Source of the DNA: an uncultured Lentisphaeria bacterium
GTDB taxonomy: Bacteria > Verrucomicrobiota > Lentisphaeria > JABSQK01 > CAJWLW01
NCBI GenBank assembly: GCA_913042885.1
Contig: CAJWLW010000292.1
Location: forward strand, 1-6,214
Length of the DNA: 6,214 nucleotides
Direction: 5' to 3'
Below, piece after piece: positions 5,586 through 6,214 of this stretch (position 1 is the stretch's first letter; each line of letters opens with the position of its first letter). The translations under genes were made by a program, and so were the position numbers. The notes under the pieces are model-generated. The model searched no databases and was not told where the DNA came from. It saw only the letters and a list, made by a program, of their open reading frames with translations.

Positions 5586-6214
5586 ATGGATGATGAAAAG
5601 CTGATCATCGGCGGCAAGCACTTCAAGTCACGTCTATTCGTCGGCACGGGCAAATACGACAGCATGGAGGCTATGGCTGCCAGTATTGCGGCAGCGGAGA
5701 CCGAGATGGTCACCGTCGCCATCCGCCGGGTCAACCTCAACGAACCCGAGAAGAACCTACTGAATCACCTGGATTTCAGCGCTTATCATTTTCTGCCGAA
5801 CACCGCCGGGGCCAGGACCGCGGAGGAGGCCATTCGTACGGCCAAACTTGGCCGTGCCGCCAGTGATCAGGACTTCGTCAAGCTCGAAGTCATCCCGGAC
5901 CCGAAATACCTGTTGCCCGACGGGCCTGAGACACTGAAGGCCGCCAGGGCCTTGGTCAAAGAAGGGTTTGTTGTGCTGCCCTACATCCAGGCCGACCCGA
6001 TTCTGGCATTGCAGCTCGAAGAAGCCGGCACCGCCACTGTCATGCCGCTGGGTTCGCCGATCGGCAGCCATCGCGGTATTCTGACGCGCGCCAATATTGA
6101 GATCATCATTGAGCAGGCCTCCATTCCTGTCGTGGTCGACGCCGGCCTCGGCAAACCATCGCACGCCGCCGAAGCGATGGAGATGGGGGCGGACGCCGTT
6201 CTGGTCAATACTGC
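5586..6214 (+). CDS. thiG: Thiazole synthase ThiG, 3' end outside the window
   Basis: 209 complete codons are visible and the gene runs off the right edge; complete ThiG is about 255-260 residues. ThiG builds the thiazole phosphate of thiamin from 1-deoxy-D-xylulose 5-phosphate, dehydroglycine or iminoglycine, and the ThiS thiocarboxylate, in a TIM-barrel fold. Family signatures in order are '[10 protein letters not shown]' (15-24), '[10 protein letters not shown]' (42-51), '[13 protein letters not shown]' (70-82), 'DFVKLEVI' with the Schiff-base lysine K99, '[11 protein letters not shown]' (110-120), 'LPYIQADP' (131-138), 'MPLGSPIGS' (153-161) and '[20 protein letters not shown]' (182-201). 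The phosphate-loop neighbour reads GSHRG, where other members have G-S-G or T-N-R-G. The ATG at 5586 gives a normal N-terminus, but its ribosome binding site is weak; TTG at 5574 is an in-frame alternative. It starts 18 nt after ogt, so the two are probably cotranscribed. No TPP riboswitch is seen upstream. Confidence 0.95.
   Translation, partial: MDDEKLIIGGKHFKSRLFVGTGKYDSMEAMAASIAAAETEMVTVAIRRVNLNEPEKNLLNHLDFSAYHFLPNTAGARTAEEAIRTAKLGRAASDQDFVKLEVIPDPKYLLPDGPETLKAARALVKEGFVVLPYIQADPILALQLEEAGTATVMPLGSPIGSHRGILTRANIEIIIEQASIPVVVDAGLGKPSHAAEAMEMGADAVLVNT

Overview
The window is one contiguous stretch of a GC-rich bacterial chromosome, and every confident gene lies on the + strand. It begins inside the 3' end of an RNA polymerase omega gene (rpoZ) and ends inside the thiazole synthase gene thiG. 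The omega tail (a 'PMV' segment, then 'DVALQEIAEGKLSYE') resembles omega subunits of the Verrucomicrobia/Kiritimatiellae/Lentisphaerae (PVC) group more than the proteobacterial form. This is a weak lineage hint from one short protein tail, and no 16S or other marker is present. There is no sign of phage, insertion sequence, CRISPR array or tRNA.

Layout: (1) 1-1327, rpoZ tail followed by rnd (ribonuclease D, exonuclease plus HRDC architecture). (2) 1328-1672, a 345-bp intergenic region that turns strongly AT-rich from about 1485. It holds weak terminator-like hairpins, a 12-bp perfect palindrome, two TATAAA boxes and a 13-nt inverted repeat just upstream of the next ribosome binding site. (3) 1673-4069, a tight two-gene unit: an unrecognised 345-residue basic protein with two copies of a helix-turn-helix-like module and AT-hook-like motifs, then an RsmB/NOP2-type RNA cytosine-C5 methyltransferase. 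(4) 4070-4749, about 680 bp with no convincing gene except a doubtful 79-codon ORF at its 3' end; it contains several short hairpins. (5) 4750-6214, a compact group: a small two-helix membrane protein overlapping by 4 nt an O6-alkylguanine-DNA alkyltransferase gene (ogt-like), then thiG 18 nt later.

The genes are mainly housekeeping: transcription, RNA processing and modification, DNA repair and thiamin biosynthesis. The most unusual item is the 345-residue protein. It looks like a DNA-binding, possibly chromatin-like protein with a histone-H1-like Pro/Ala/Lys linker. It sits behind an AT-rich leader with a symmetric candidate operator and is transcriptionally linked to an RNA methyltransferase. 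I do not see a multi-gene defence or mobile system. Other points worth checking are the Asp-to-Glu change at the last catalytic position of RNase D and the structured, apparently non-coding 4070-4500 interval.
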